A stretch of DNA of 50,221 nt from Paramagnetospirillum magnetotacticum MS-1 (GCF_000829825.1 NZ_JXSL01000005.1:1-50221); one strand, 5' to 3'; shown: positions 6,702 to 15,299, counted from the first letter of the stretch. Numbers and translations are program-made. Notes: generated from the sequence alone by a model not told the origin.

Positions 6702-6995
6702 ATGAGCCGCCAAATTTCAATCCATACCGCATACGACGGCACCATCACCTTCAAGGATGCCATCAATGGCAAGGCGATTGGCTATGCTGGCTGGGCGGGC
6801 TTCATTGCCAGCATCATCCATACGCAGGGTTGGCGGGCATATGGTTCGCCATCCCAAGAAGGGGGCTACTTCATTGCCCTTCAGCATCCCCATATTCCCG
6901 AAGACCTTCCCATCGACCCAGGCTTTCATGGATGGCATAGACTTCAACTGGACGACCTGCTGGATTTTGCAGGTGATGATGGGCTGGTGATTTAG
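6702..6995 (+). CDS. Small protein of unknown function (97 aa)
   Basis: A strong site GGAGGAGG precedes the ATG by 7 nt, which decides this start over the longer open frame. The protein (MSRQISIHTAYDGTITF, GYAGWAGFIASIIHTQGWRAYG, GGYFIALQHPHIPEDL) is aromatic-rich, soluble and without signal peptide. It reads as a single small alpha-beta domain. No family is recognised. It converges with the next gene, 6 bp away. Confidence 0.6.
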   Translation: MSRQISIHTAYDGTITFKDAINGKAIGYAGWAGFIASIIHTQGWRAYGSPSQEGGYFIALQHPHIPEDLPIDPGFHGWHRLQLDDLLDFAGDDGLVI

Positions 6996-7001
6996 ACGGG
7001 T

Positions 7002-7277
7002 TCAGCGACCCAACGGGACTGCCGCCAGTTCAACTTCTCCACCAGCACCAAATTGGGTCTGCATCACGGCGAAGGCGTATCGTTCCCCATCGGTAGGACG
7101 CCTCGCAGTCAATTTGGCAACTTCATCGGGAGTCGGGTCACGATAGCCAGCCTGCCCATTCAACGGCATCGCCAGGAAGCCAGAAGCGTTTTTGACCGCT
7201 GAACGGAAGTCACCCGCCCGAACCATACAGAAGGGCTTATGGTTATAATCCACGGCAAACAGCACACGAACAGCCAT
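7002..7277 (-). CDS. Small protein of unknown function (91 aa)
   Basis: GAGGAGG stands 4 nt before the ATG. The sequence AVRVLFAVDYNHKPFCMVRAGDFRSAVKNA followed by PTPDEVAKLTARRPTDGERYAFAVMQTQFG suggests an alpha-beta fold with one Cys. No signal peptide or membrane helix is seen. Its last codons converge on the preceding plus-strand gene. This is the last island gene before the right attachment core. Confidence 0.6.
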   Translation of the reverse strand: MAVRVLFAVDYNHKPFCMVRAGDFRSAVKNASGFLAMPLNGQAGYRDPTPDEVAKLTARRPTDGERYAFAVMQTQFGAGGEVELAAVPLGR

Positions 7278-7419
7278 TGGTTCCTCCTCTCAAATTCAAT
7301 GGGCTAATGTTCACCATTTGTTCTAATCGGGTCAAGTGGAAAGAATCTGGTGATGACGCTATCTAATCGTCGGATTGTTCGCTGGTAGTGCGTCTAAAAC
7401 AGGGGTATAATTTGGCATT

Positions 7420-7506
7420 AAACGCGTATCAATACACAAGCGATACACACGAACAACCGACCATGAAATTATTTAACAATTACAATGACATAGTTGGCGT
7501 TACAAC
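7420..7506 (+). other. Presumed second arm of the attachment site (P arm)
   Basis: This AT-rich gene-free stretch directly precedes the right core. It contains the near-direct repeat ATACACAAGCG / ATACACACGA, suitable as arm-type sites. It does not resemble the 5' half of the tRNA, so the tRNA is not restored at this end either. Role inferred from position. Confidence 0.3.
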
Positions 7507-7553
7507 CCCTCCGAAGGCAGAGGTCGTAGGTTCGAATCCTACCGGTTGCGCCA
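7507..7553 (+). tRNA. 3' half of split tRNA-Arg (anticodon CCG), with attachment core
   Basis: The segment reads core CCCTCCGAA (7507-7515), 3' anticodon stem GGCAG, variable loop, T-arm GTAGG-TTCGAAT-CCTAC, acceptor CGGTTGC, discriminator G and an encoded CCA (7551-7553). Upstream of the core there is no D-arm or 5' acceptor; these lie at 3354-3325 on the minus strand. The halves share exactly the anticodon loop, and their stems pair only with each other. Alone it cannot be a tRNA and has no visible promoter. Confidence 0.88.
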
Positions 7554-7718
7554 AATTTTCCGCTTTGAATTGATGCGCAAAATTCCAGTCCCCGGATCGC
7601 GCCCGGTCCGGCGGGGTGGGTTTCTTGCTGCGATTTGGCTGGGCAAGGCACGGAGATTGACCGGGCCGCGTGGCTGGTTCACCATTCACGGCCTTATGCC
7701 GTTCAGAAGGAATGGCCT

Positions 7719-7988
7719 ATGCCGGGAGATGCGGCCGAGATGATCGAAGAGAACTTCGCCGATGTGCTGGACGGCATCGCCATATCCAACGGAATCGTCC
7801 GCATGTCCCTGGCCAAGGCCGATCCCGATGTGCAGGGCAAGACCATTCCCGTTTGCCGGGTGGTGATGCCGGTTCGTGGATTTCTCGACGCCTATGAGAC
7901 CCTGCTGGAACATGCCAAGGGGCTGGCCGAGGCTCCGGTGGTGGTGACGGCGGCCCCGGTGGCGCCGCGTTCGCCCAATTTCGGCTGA
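7719..7988 (+). CDS. Small protein preceding the type I secretion genes (89 aa)
   Basis: The ATG at 7719 has AAGGA about 8 nt upstream; a longer frame from 7635 runs out of the tRNA region and lacks such a site. The sequence FADVLDGIAISNGIVRMSLAKADPD followed by IPVCRVVMPVRGFLDAYETLLEHAKGL resembles small DUF3467-type proteins, with a strand pair and a C-terminal helix. The tail (APVVVTAAPVAPRSP) is low complexity. It stops 8 bp before the ABC exporter and is probably in its operon. Possibly an accessory factor of secretion; no function is proven. Confidence 0.6.
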   Translation: MPGDAAEMIEENFADVLDGIAISNGIVRMSLAKADPDVQGKTIPVCRVVMPVRGFLDAYETLLEHAKGLAEAPVVVTAAPVAPRSPNFG

Positions 7989-7996
7989 GATTTCCC

Positions 7997-10162
7997 ATGA
8001 CCGAAGGCCTCGCCCAGCCCATGACCGTGGTGGAGTGCTTCTCCCTGCTGGCCCGCCATCACGGCATCGAGGTCACCACCGAAAGCCTGGTGCACGAATA
8101 CGTCCTGGACGGCACCAGCGTCTCCCACGCCCAACTGGTCTCCATGGCCAATGCCAATGGTCTGAAGGCGAAGGTCTCGTCGCTGTCATGGGGGGATCTG
8201 GCCAAGCTGGGTCAGGCCTTTCCCGTCCTGGGGCTGTTGAAGAACGGCAATGGCGTCATCTTTTCCGGCATGCGCGAGGAGAACGGCGTGCTGGAACTGG
8301 CGGTGATCGATCCGCTGGCCGACCGGCCGGGCTTTATCTTTCTCACCCGTGACAAGCTGGCCGAGGCCTGGGACGGCCATGTGCTGCTCTTGAAGCGCCG
8401 CCATTCCCTGTCCGATCCCGACCAGCCTTTCGGCCTTGCCTGGTTCGTGCCCGAGATCTTGAAGCAATCGCGGACCTTCGGCCATGTGGCCTTGGCCGCC
8501 ATCTTCCTGCATCTGATCGGGCTGACCACGCCCTTCTTCTTTCAGATCGTCATCGACAAGGTGCTGGTCCATCACAGCCTGTCGACCCTTTACGTTCTGA
8601 CCGTGGGCGTCTTGGTGGCCATCGGATTCGAAGCCGCTCTGGGTTTCTTGCGCAATTACATGCTGCTGTGGGCCACCAACAAGATCGATGCGCGGCTGGC
8701 GGCCCGGACCTTCGACCATCTGATGCGCCTGCCCATGCACTTCTTCGAGCAAAGCTCGGCTGGCGTGCTGGTCAAGCACATGCAACAGACCGAAAGCATC
8801 CGCGAATTCATGACCGGCAAGCTGTTCATGACCGCGCTGGATTCCACCGCCCTGCTGCTGTTCATCCCCATTCTGCTGTTCTACAGCGTGCCCATGGCGC
8901 TGATCGTACTGACCCTGTCGGGGCTGGTGGCGGCCATCATCTTCCTGGTGATGCCCATCTTCCGCCGCAACCTGGAAATGCTTTATCAGGCGGAAGGGTC
9001 GCGTCAGGCCATGCTGGTGGAGACCATCCACGGCATGCGCACCGTGAAGGCCCTGGCCATCGAGCCCGACCGCCGCAAGCAATGGAACGACCGCACCGCC
9101 CAGGCCATCACGCGCCACTTCGCCGTGGGCCGTATCTCGGTGGGCACCAATGCGGTGGTGGCGGGGCTGGACAAGCTGTCCTCGGTGGCGGTGGTGTTCT
9201 TCGGCGCCCTGTTCGTGTTCGACGGCAAGCTGAGCGTGGGCGAAGTGGTGGCCATCCAGATGATGGCGGGCCGGGTCAGCGGGCCGCTGGTGCAACTGGT
9301 CCAGGTGGTCAACCAGTTCCAGCAGACCTCGCTGTCCATCCGCATGCTGGGCGAGGTGATGAACCGCAAGACGGAGCGTTCGGGCGGCACCGCCTCCTTG
9401 CATCCCCAATTGACCGGCGATATCCGCTTCGAGGATGTGACCTACCACTATCCCGGCGCCGCCACCCCGGCCCTGGCCCATGTGGAGGTGGAGATCCGCA
9501 AGGGCTCCATGGTGGGCGTGGTGGGACGCTCCGGCTCGGGCAAGACCACCTTCACCCGGCTGCTGCAGGGGCTGTATCTGCCCCAGGCGGGCATGATCCG
9601 CTTCGACGGCTTTGATATCCGCGAGTTGGACCTGGCCCATCTGCGCCGCTCCATCGGCGTGGTGGTGCAGGAAAGCTTCCTGTTTCGGGGCTCGGTACGC
9701 GAGAACATCGCCGTGTCCAAGCCCGGCGCGCCCTTCGAGCATATCGTCGAGGCCGCCAGGCTGGCCGGAGCCGACGAGTTCATCAAGCGCCTGCCCCAGG
9801 GCTACGACACCATGCTGGAGGAGAACGGCGCAAATCTGTCGGGCGGCCAGAAGCAGCGGCTGTCCATCGCCCGCGCTTTGCTGCCCCAGCCGCGCATCAT
9901 GATCTTCGATGAGGCCACCAGCGCGCTCGACCCGGAAAGCGAAGCCATCGTTCAGGAAAACCTGGACCGTATCGCCGAGGGCCGCACCATGGTGATCGTT
10001 TCGCACCGGCTGTCCAGCCTGACCCGCTCGGATGTGATCCTGGTCTTTGATCAGGGCCGTGTGGTGGATGCGGGCAGCCATGCCGAACTGCTGACCCGCT
10101 GCGAGATGTATCAGACCTTGTGGCGGCAGCAGACCCGCTTCATGGCGGAGCCCGCATCATGA
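7997..10162 (+). CDS. Type I secretion ABC exporter (HlyB-like, peptidase-dead C39 domain)
   Basis: 721 aa, the usual length of HlyB-type exporters. Residues ~10-130 form a C39-like domain. Aligned on LLARHHG, the catalytic Cys position of true C39 peptidases is not Cys here, so the domain likely recognises rather than cleaves its substrate. Residues ~155-430 hold the six membrane helices. The ATPase shows Walker A GRSGSGKTT near residue 510, Q-loop VVVQESFLF, signature LSGGQKQR near 613, Walker B IMIFDEATSALD near 635-646 and the H-loop in VIVSHRLSSL. It exports an unfolded protein straight across both membranes with a HlyD adaptor and an outer-membrane TolC. The adaptor gene overlaps by ATGA; no tolC is nearby. 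Confidence 0.95.
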   Translation: MTEGLAQPMTVVECFSLLARHHGIEVTTESLVHEYVLDGTSVSHAQLVSMANANGLKAKVSSLSWGDLAKLGQAFPVLGLLKNGNGVIFSGMREENGVLELAVIDPLADRPGFIFLTRDKLAEAWDGHVLLLKRRHSLSDPDQPFGLAWFVPEILKQSRTFGHVALAAIFLHLIGLTTPFFFQIVIDKVLVHHSLSTLYVLTVGVLVAIGFEAALGFLRNYMLLWATNKIDARLAARTFDHLMRLPMHFFEQSSAGVLVKHMQQTESIREFMTGKLFMTALDSTALLLFIPILLFYSVPMALIVLTLSGLVAAIIFLVMPIFRRNLEMLYQAEGSRQAMLVETIHGMRTVKALAIEPDRRKQWNDRTAQAITRHFAVGRISVGTNAVVAGLDKLSSVAVVFFGALFVFDGKLSVGEVVAIQMMAGRVSGPLVQLVQVVNQFQQTSLSIRMLGEVMNRKTERSGGTASLHPQLTGDIRFEDVTYHYPGAATPALAHVEVEIRKGSMVGVVGRSGSGKTTFTRLLQGLYLPQAGMIRFDGFDIRELDLAHLRRSIGVVVQESFLFRGSVRENIAVSKPGAPFEHIVEAARLAGADEFIKRLPQGYDTMLEENGANLSGGQKQRLSIARALLPQPRIMIFDEATSALDPESEAIVQENLDRIAEGRTMVIVSHRLSSLTRSDVILVFDQGRVVDAGSHAELLTRCEMYQTLWRQQTRFMAEPAS

Positions 10163-11802
10163 CCACAGCGCCGCGCATGGATGCCGAGGACGGCCAGATC
10201 CTGTTCCGCGAAGGCGAGCCCCGCCAGGGTGTCTGGGTAATCGCCGAGGGCAGCGTCAGCTTGAGCCGCGGCAGCATCGCCCTGGCGCGCTTAAACAGCG
10301 GCGCCCGCCTGGGCGAGGAGGGGGAGGGGGTCTGGGACTTCACCGCCACGGCCCAGGGACGGGTGAGGCTGACGCGGCCCACCACTTTGCCCACCACCAT
10401 GGCCGAAGCGGGTGAAGTGGCTTTGGGCGCCGCCCAGCGGCTACAGCGCGGCGTGGCGCGACTGCTGACGCCTGATCAACACTTAAGCGGCGATCTTCTC
10501 GATTTCCAGCCCGACCTGATCGAACTGGAGGAGCGCCCGGCGCCGCGGGCCGCCGAATGGAGCCTGTTCGCCATCATCGCCGCCATCGTCTTTTCGGTGC
10601 TGTGGGCGTCTCTGGCCGAGGTGGACCGGGTGGTCACCGCCGAGGGCCGCCTGATCACCACCGCGGGCAAGATGGTGGTTCAGCCCCTGGAAACCGGGGT
10701 GGTGCGCTCTATCCGGGTCAAGGTCGGCCAGCCGGTGCGCCAAGGCGAGGTGCTGGCCACACTGGACGCCACCTTCACCGAAGCCGACGCCAATACCAGC
10801 CGCAATTCGCTGGTCAGCCTGGATGCCCAATTGCTTCGCCTGGAGGCCGAATTATCGGGTCAGATGCCGCAGAGCTTCTCCCCCGATGCCCGCGAGAACG
10901 CATTGCAGGCCGATCTGCTGCGTCGCCGTCAGGCCGAGATCAAGGCCAATCTGGCCGCCATCGACGGCGAGATCGGCGCCCTGTCGGCCGAACTCAACAC
11001 CAATCTTCGCGACCAGAAGGACGCCGAGAAGGCCTTGCGGATCGCCCGCGAGGTGGAGGATATGCGCCGCCGTCTGGTGGAAAAGGACGCCGGGTCCAAG
11101 CTGCAATTGCTGGAAGCCCAGAACCGGGTCTTCGCCGCCGAGCGCGACATCAACCATTCCGCCAATACCGCGCAGCAGGTGTCTCAACGTCTGGCCGCCG
11201 CCCGCGAGAAGCGGATCGCCTATCTCAGCGAGACCCAATCCAAGGCCACCCAGGAAGTCCAGTCGGTGCGCCGCGAGCGCGACAAGGTCTCCGAGGATCT
11301 GAAGAAGCAGGACCGCCGGTCCAGTCTGGTGACGCTCACCGCGCCGGTGGATGCGGTGATTCTTGAAGTGGCGCCGCGCTCGGTGGGATCAGTGGCCTCC
11401 CAGGCGGAACCCCTGATCACCATGATTCCGCTGGATGCGCCGCTGGAGGCCGAGGTGGACATTCCCACCCTGGACGTGGCCCTGCTGCGCACCGGCGATT
11501 CCGCCCGTATCAAGCTGGAGGCGCTGCCCTATCAGCGTCACGGGATCCTGGAGGGGCGTGTCGACGTGGTCAGCGGCGACGTCCTCAAGGCCGAGAAGAG
11601 CGGCCCCATGGGCCAACAGGCTTCGGTCTATCGCGCCCGGTTGGCATTGCTGACCCGCGAGCTTCGCAACGTGCCCCCGGATTTCCGCCTGATCCCTGGT
11701 ATGGCGGTCACTGCCGAGATCAAGATCGGCACGCGCCGCGTTATCACTTATTTCATTTATCCGTTGTTCCGCGCCCTGGATGAGAGCTTCCGCGAGCCGT
11801 GA
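10159..11802 (+). CDS. HlyD-family adaptor with N-terminal cNMP-binding-like segment
   Basis: 547 aa from the ATG that overlaps the exporter stop (ATGA). Typical HlyD proteins are ~440-480 aa. The extra ~110 N-terminal residues begin GQILFREGEPRQGVWVIAEG, then SVSLSRG and LNSGARLGEE, the pattern of a cyclic-nucleotide-binding beta roll. The phosphate-binding cassette appears degenerate. A single membrane helix follows (WSLFAIIAAIVFSVLWASLA, about residues 134-153). After it come the lipoyl-like half (VVRSIRVKVGQPVRQGEVLATLD), a long coiled-coil hairpin (about 215-385) and the second half (LVTLTAPVDAVILEVAPRSVG). The closing MAVTAEIKIGTRRVITYFIYP is diagnostic of HlyD. It bridges exporter and outer-membrane channel. 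The cytoplasmic N-terminal fold could regulate or recruit, which is inference. Confidence 0.92.
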   Translation: MTTAPRMDAEDGQILFREGEPRQGVWVIAEGSVSLSRGSIALARLNSGARLGEEGEGVWDFTATAQGRVRLTRPTTLPTTMAEAGEVALGAAQRLQRGVARLLTPDQHLSGDLLDFQPDLIELEERPAPRAAEWSLFAIIAAIVFSVLWASLAEVDRVVTAEGRLITTAGKMVVQPLETGVVRSIRVKVGQPVRQGEVLATLDATFTEADANTSRNSLVSLDAQLLRLEAELSGQMPQSFSPDARENALQADLLRRRQAEIKANLAAIDGEIGALSAELNTNLRDQKDAEKALRIAREVEDMRRRLVEKDAGSKLQLLEAQNRVFAAERDINHSANTAQQVSQRLAAAREKRIAYLSETQSKATQEVQSVRRERDKVSEDLKKQDRRSSLVTLTAPVDAVILEVAPRSVGSVASQAEPLITMIPLDAPLEAEVDIPTLDVALLRTGDSARIKLEALPYQRHGILEGRVDVVSGDVLKAEKSGPMGQQASVYRARLALLTRELRNVPPDFRLIPGMAVTAEIKIGTRRVITYFIYPLFRALDESFREP

Positions 11803-12011
11803 TCAACCCAAGGTGGGGCGGCAAATATTCATCTGATATTTAGTCAATAAAATCAGCGCGGTATCCTGTCTCCACCCGATAGCATCCGGGTCCGATAAGG
11901 CTGTAAATAGTGTGATCTGGTCCACAGACGCCTTTATCCGGAATGGATAGGGTGATGATCGATGGAACGGGACGCTCCCCTGGGGAGCTGATGAAGACAC
12001 AGAGGGATATT

Positions 12012-14030
12012 ATGGCCAAGATCTCCACTGCTCGCCGCTGGACCTCGGAACAAGGCTTGGAAATGGACGCTTCGGCGTTCAGCTTCGGCAGCTCCACCTA
12101 TGCCGACGAACTGGTTTCCGCCAAGACGGTCAGCGTGACCGATAGCACGGTCTCGTCGGAAAGCATGAGCAGCAGCGAGCCGGGTGAAGCCGCGGGCTTT
12201 ACCGCCAATCCCGGCATCGGCACCTACAACGCCCAGATTGGCAGTGCCGCCAACGCCTATATGATCAATGCCGCCCGGCAGTCCTTCATCTCGCGGCCCA
12301 ACGGCCTGTACAATATGGGCTCCATCTTCTCGGTGAACGCGGCGGCCTCCAACGCCCCGTCCTATATCTCGCTCACCGTCTATGACCGCGATAATTACGG
12401 CGGCAAGGAGACCTATAACTACGGCACCATGATCGCCACCAACGGCGCCACCTACACGGCGGGCGGCTATACGGTCAGCTTCACCAAGGTGGGCAATCAG
12501 TATGTCACCGGCAACGGCCTGACCCTGTCGGACTTCACCTTCAAGGCCTCGACCCAGGAAGACCGCGTCGCCAATTTCGCCGTCTACGCCTACGACTCCG
12601 CTGGTAAGGTGTTGACCAGCCGCAACGTCGAAGTGGTGACACATGCCAGCACCGTGGACACGACCCCGGGTCTGGCCACCGCCGCCGAGATCGCCAAGAC
12701 CGCCCAGTCCATGATCGGCAAGGTTTGGGACGCGTCGGGCTGTTGGAATCTGGCCTGCGACATCTCCGCCACCTCGGGCGCGGCCTTGGGCATCAATTCC
12801 GGCTGGATCAGCCCGTCTGTGGGCACCAACGGCCAGTGGAACGTGGCCTATTCCGGCTATAACGGCGTCAACGCCAACTGGATGAACACCATCCAGGCGG
12901 GCGACATCGTCGAACTGGGCTGGAAGAACGCCAATTACGGCCATATCTTCACCATCGACCGGGTGACCAATGGCGTCGCCTATCTGGTGGACAATTCGGG
13001 CAGTTCGGTGAAGGGCGGCGACGCCACTGACGTCTATGTCACGGAGCGCAAGCTCTCCGACTACGCGCCCTACATCAATCAAAGCACGGTGATGGTGTTC
13101 CGCGCCAACGGCACGGCGGCGACCACCGCCAATATGACCGCCACCACCGAGGTCAATCCCTACACCAATCTGACCTCGGGCAAGACCGTTTCCCTGGCCT
13201 CCATGGTCAGCGCCAGTGATACCGACAACGATGCCATCACCCAGTACAAGGTGATGTATGGTGGCTCCAACGGCAGCAAGGTGACCCTGAACGGTGTCAC
13301 CCAAAGCGCCAATACCTGGTTCACGGTGACCGCCGCCCAGATGGCCTCGTCGCTGAACTATACCGCGGGCTATGGTTCCAGCTCGGATAACCTCTCGGTC
13401 ATGGCCTATGACGGCAAGGCCTGGGGCACCGCCAGCACCGGCCGTGTGGTCAGCCTTTACGACCAGACCGGTCAGAAGGACGAGCAGACCTTCCGCAATC
13501 TGGGCGTTCTCGACAAGGCCAATGCGCCGACCCGGGCCACCGAATGGGTGGGCTCGACCGACGCTTACGACACCTGGACCTTCTCCATCTCCAGCCAGCC
13601 CACGGCGGTGGATATCCAACTGTCCAACATGACCGCCATGGCCAATCTTTATGTCTACAGCAGCACGGGTCTGGTGGGCGCCGCCTATGGCAACGCCTAC
13701 AACAACACCGCCTGCAAGCTGACCGGCACGCTGGGCGTCGGCACCTATACGGTGCGGGTCATGAGCTATCTGGGCAATACCGACTACGACCTGACCGTGG
13801 GCAAGGCCGGAACCCTTCCCGCCGTGACGTCCGGCGGCACCACCCAGGCCATGTATTCCGGCACCACCTTGAAGCCCACCCAGGGCGAGGTTCCCAACTT
13901 CGCCATGGACCCCCTGACCTCGTCTTTGGCCCTGGCCGACAGCATGGGTCTGGGCAGCGGTCTGGTTTCCGCCGCCATCACCAACCAGCCCACCAACCAG
14001 AACGACCGTCTGCTTCTGGCCCAGGCGTAA
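12012..14030 (+). CDS. Large secreted protein with CHAP-like and pre-peptidase-like domains, probable T1SS substrate
   Basis: 672 aa from the ATG at 12012, preceded by GAGGG at 5 nt; ATGs at 11991 and 11943 are alternatives. No Sec signal peptide. It is rich in Ser, Thr, Asn, Gly and Ala. An N-terminal beta region is followed (about 225-345) by a domain like CHAP or NlpC/P60 peptidases: SGCWNLACDIS with Cys at about 244 and 249, then GDIVELGWKNANYGHIFTI with His near 311. Next are a cadherin-like repeat (SASDTDNDAITQYKVMYGG...NLSVMAYDG) and a pre-peptidase C-terminal-like domain (YDTWTFSISS...GTYTVRVMSYL). The C-terminal tail ends in LLLAQA. There are no RTX nonapeptides. Position after the exporter pair suggests it is their cargo, perhaps a cell-wall hydrolase or adhesin. 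Confidence 0.75.
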   Translation: MAKISTARRWTSEQGLEMDASAFSFGSSTYADELVSAKTVSVTDSTVSSESMSSSEPGEAAGFTANPGIGTYNAQIGSAANAYMINAARQSFISRPNGLYNMGSIFSVNAAASNAPSYISLTVYDRDNYGGKETYNYGTMIATNGATYTAGGYTVSFTKVGNQYVTGNGLTLSDFTFKASTQEDRVANFAVYAYDSAGKVLTSRNVEVVTHASTVDTTPGLATAAEIAKTAQSMIGKVWDASGCWNLACDISATSGAALGINSGWISPSVGTNGQWNVAYSGYNGVNANWMNTIQAGDIVELGWKNANYGHIFTIDRVTNGVAYLVDNSGSSVKGGDATDVYVTERKLSDYAPYINQSTVMVFRANGTAATTANMTATTEVNPYTNLTSGKTVSLASMVSASDTDNDAITQYKVMYGGSNGSKVTLNGVTQSANTWFTVTAAQMASSLNYTAGYGSSSDNLSVMAYDGKAWGTASTGRVVSLYDQTGQKDEQTFRNLGVLDKANAPTRATEWVGSTDAYDTWTFSISSQPTAVDIQLSNMTAMANLYVYSSTGLVGAAYGNAYNNTACKLTGTLGVGTYTVRVMSYLGNTDYDLTVGKAGTLPAVTSGGTTQAMYSGTTLKPTQGEVPNFAMDPLTSSLALADSMGLGSGLVSAAITNQPTNQNDRLLLAQA

Positions 14031-14049
14031 CCCGATCGGGATCTGTACA

Positions 14050-14081
14050 ATGGCCGGGGGGCCTGCTCCCCGGCCATTTTT
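14050..14081 (+). terminator. Rho-independent terminator of the secretion operon
   Basis: ATGGCCGGGG pairs perfectly with CCCCGGCCAT across a short loop, followed by TTTTT. It lies 20 bp after the secreted-protein stop codon. Confidence 0.9.
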
Positions 14082-14278
14082 GTCGCCATTTCACCGATAC
14101 GCACGGCCAGGGCGGCATAACTCATTTGGTGCGAATCACGAGCAGTGCTTGCATTTGAGCGCTAAAAAACAAACACTGTAAAAGTCGATCATGCCACGAG
14201 CAAAATTCTAAGTTGATCGGCACCTGATACAGGTTGCGAGGGTCGCGGCTTGTCTATCTCATTTTCGGAGAATTCTTC

Positions 14279-14488
14279 ATGCCGAATGGCAGTGTCAAAT
14301 GGTTCAACAGCACCAAGGGCTTCGGCTTTATCGCTCCGGACAATGGCGGTCCCGACGTGTTCGTGCACATCTCTGCCGTCGAGCGGGCCGGCCTCTCCGG
14401 GCTGAATGACGGCCAGAAGGTCTCCTTCGAAGAAGAGCGCGATCCCCGTAAGGGCAAGACCTCCGCGGTCAATCTGAAGGTCCTCTAA
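14279..14488 (+). CDS. Cold-shock domain protein
   Basis: 69 aa, the normal size of a CspA-type single cold-shock domain. RNA-binding motifs RNP1 (KGFGFI, residues ~15-20) and RNP2 (VFVHI, ~31-35) are intact, and the start [15 protein letters not shown] is canonical. Such proteins melt RNA secondary structure, as cold-shock or general RNA chaperones. GGAG lies 9 nt before the ATG. About 170-200 nt of non-coding DNA separate it from the terminator upstream, allowing a long structured 5' leader as in other csp genes. A strong terminator follows directly, so it is monocistronic. Confidence 0.95.
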   Translation: MPNGSVKWFNSTKGFGFIAPDNGGPDVFVHISAVERAGLSGLNDGQKVSFEEERDPRKGKTSAVNLKVL

Positions 14489-14501
14489 GCCTTCCGATGA
14501 T

Positions 14502-14542
14502 ACGGCCGGCACTGCTCGTCAGTGCCGGCCGTGTTCATTTTT
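14502..14542 (+). terminator. Rho-independent terminator of the cold-shock gene
   Basis: ACGGCCGGCACTG pairs perfectly over 13 bp with CAGTGCCGGCCGT across loop CTCGT. A T-rich tract GTTCATTTTT follows. It ends against the convergent exonuclease gene and may serve both. Confidence 0.9.
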
Positions 14543-15198
14543 CAGCTTGCGTCCCCATCTCCAAAGCTCATATAGCGGGTATCGTCTTGGACGAATCCGC
14601 CCGCCATCTTCATGAAGGCTTCGGCCGTCAGAATCGCGTCGAGCAGGGCTCCGTGATGTTCGAACCGGTCCGACCGGTCGACCCAAAGACGATCACACAG
14701 CACGTCCAGCGAGCCGGGAACGCCGGGGAAAAACTGCCGGGACAGGTCTTGGGTGCAGACGAAATCGTCGACGCTGAAAATCATCTCGTCAAATCCGCAC
14801 CGTCCGGCCCGCGCATATTCAAAATTCAGAAACGCCATCTCGTTTTCAGCGCTGTGCGCCAACAGCACGTCCTGGCCGATGAAGGCTTCGAACTCGTCCA
14901 GGATATCTCTGAACGAGGGGGCGTTCTTCAGTTCCGCCGGGCTGATCCCATGGACTTCGACCGATGCCTTGGAGACGGGGCCGCCCGGTTGGATGCGGCG
15001 CTGCCAGCTTTTTCCGGTTTTCCATCCCTCTTCCGAACGAACCAGTTCGAGGCAGCCGATTTCGATGACGATGCCCGGCAGGCGCAGCCCCTTGGGCATC
15101 TTCCTGATCTCGGCCGGGGTCGGGACCTGAAATCCCGTGGTTTCGGCATCAATGGCGATGATCCGGTCAATGGCGCTCAAATCTTCAAGGGACAACAT
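14542..15198 (-). CDS. DEDDh 3'-5' exonuclease (DNA polymerase III epsilon-like)
   Basis: 218 aa. Exo I is IIAIDAETTGF (catalytic Asp and Glu near residues 16-18). HGIS precedes the helix that leads to Exo II, LLAHSAENEMAFL (about 112-124). Exo III is FEHHGALLDAILTAEAF, with His and Asp five residues apart, the DEDDh signature. All four metal ligands are present. The family trims 3' ends of DNA or RNA; this is one of the stand-alone exonucleases rather than DnaQ, as no polymerase-binding tail is visible. Convergent with the cold-shock gene. Confidence 0.88.
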   Translation of the reverse strand: MLSLEDLSAIDRIIAIDAETTGFQVPTPAEIRKMPKGLRLPGIVIEIGCLELVRSEEGWKTGKSWQRRIQPGGPVSKASVEVHGISPAELKNAPSFRDILDEFEAFIGQDVLLAHSAENEMAFLNFEYARAGRCGFDEMIFSVDDFVCTQDLSRQFFPGVPGSLDVLCDRLWVDRSDRFEHHGALLDAILTAEAFMKMAGGFVQDDTRYMSFGDGDAS

Positions 15199-15299
15199 GG
15201 CGGTGTATTCCTGGGGGCGGACGAAGAAGGGACCACCGTGTTAGACACCCTCAAGGGGGCGGCGTCCATCGTGCAACTTGGAACGAAAAAGCGCCGCCG

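Noticed and set aside
7469-7689. Small minus-strand frames across the tRNA 3' half
   Set aside because: They read the reverse of tRNA and flanking DNA; commonly mis-annotated as proteins.
8186-10081. A 631-aa open frame opposite the ABC exporter gene
   Set aside because: It is the antisense of a clear exporter with intact Walker motifs; composition is His/Gln/Gly-rich as expected from an antisense reading of GC-rich DNA, and it has no start signal.
11934-13619. A 561-aa open frame antisense to the secreted-protein gene
   Set aside because: Low-complexity Gly/His/Arg antisense reading; the plus-strand frame has coherent domains and a ribosome-binding site.
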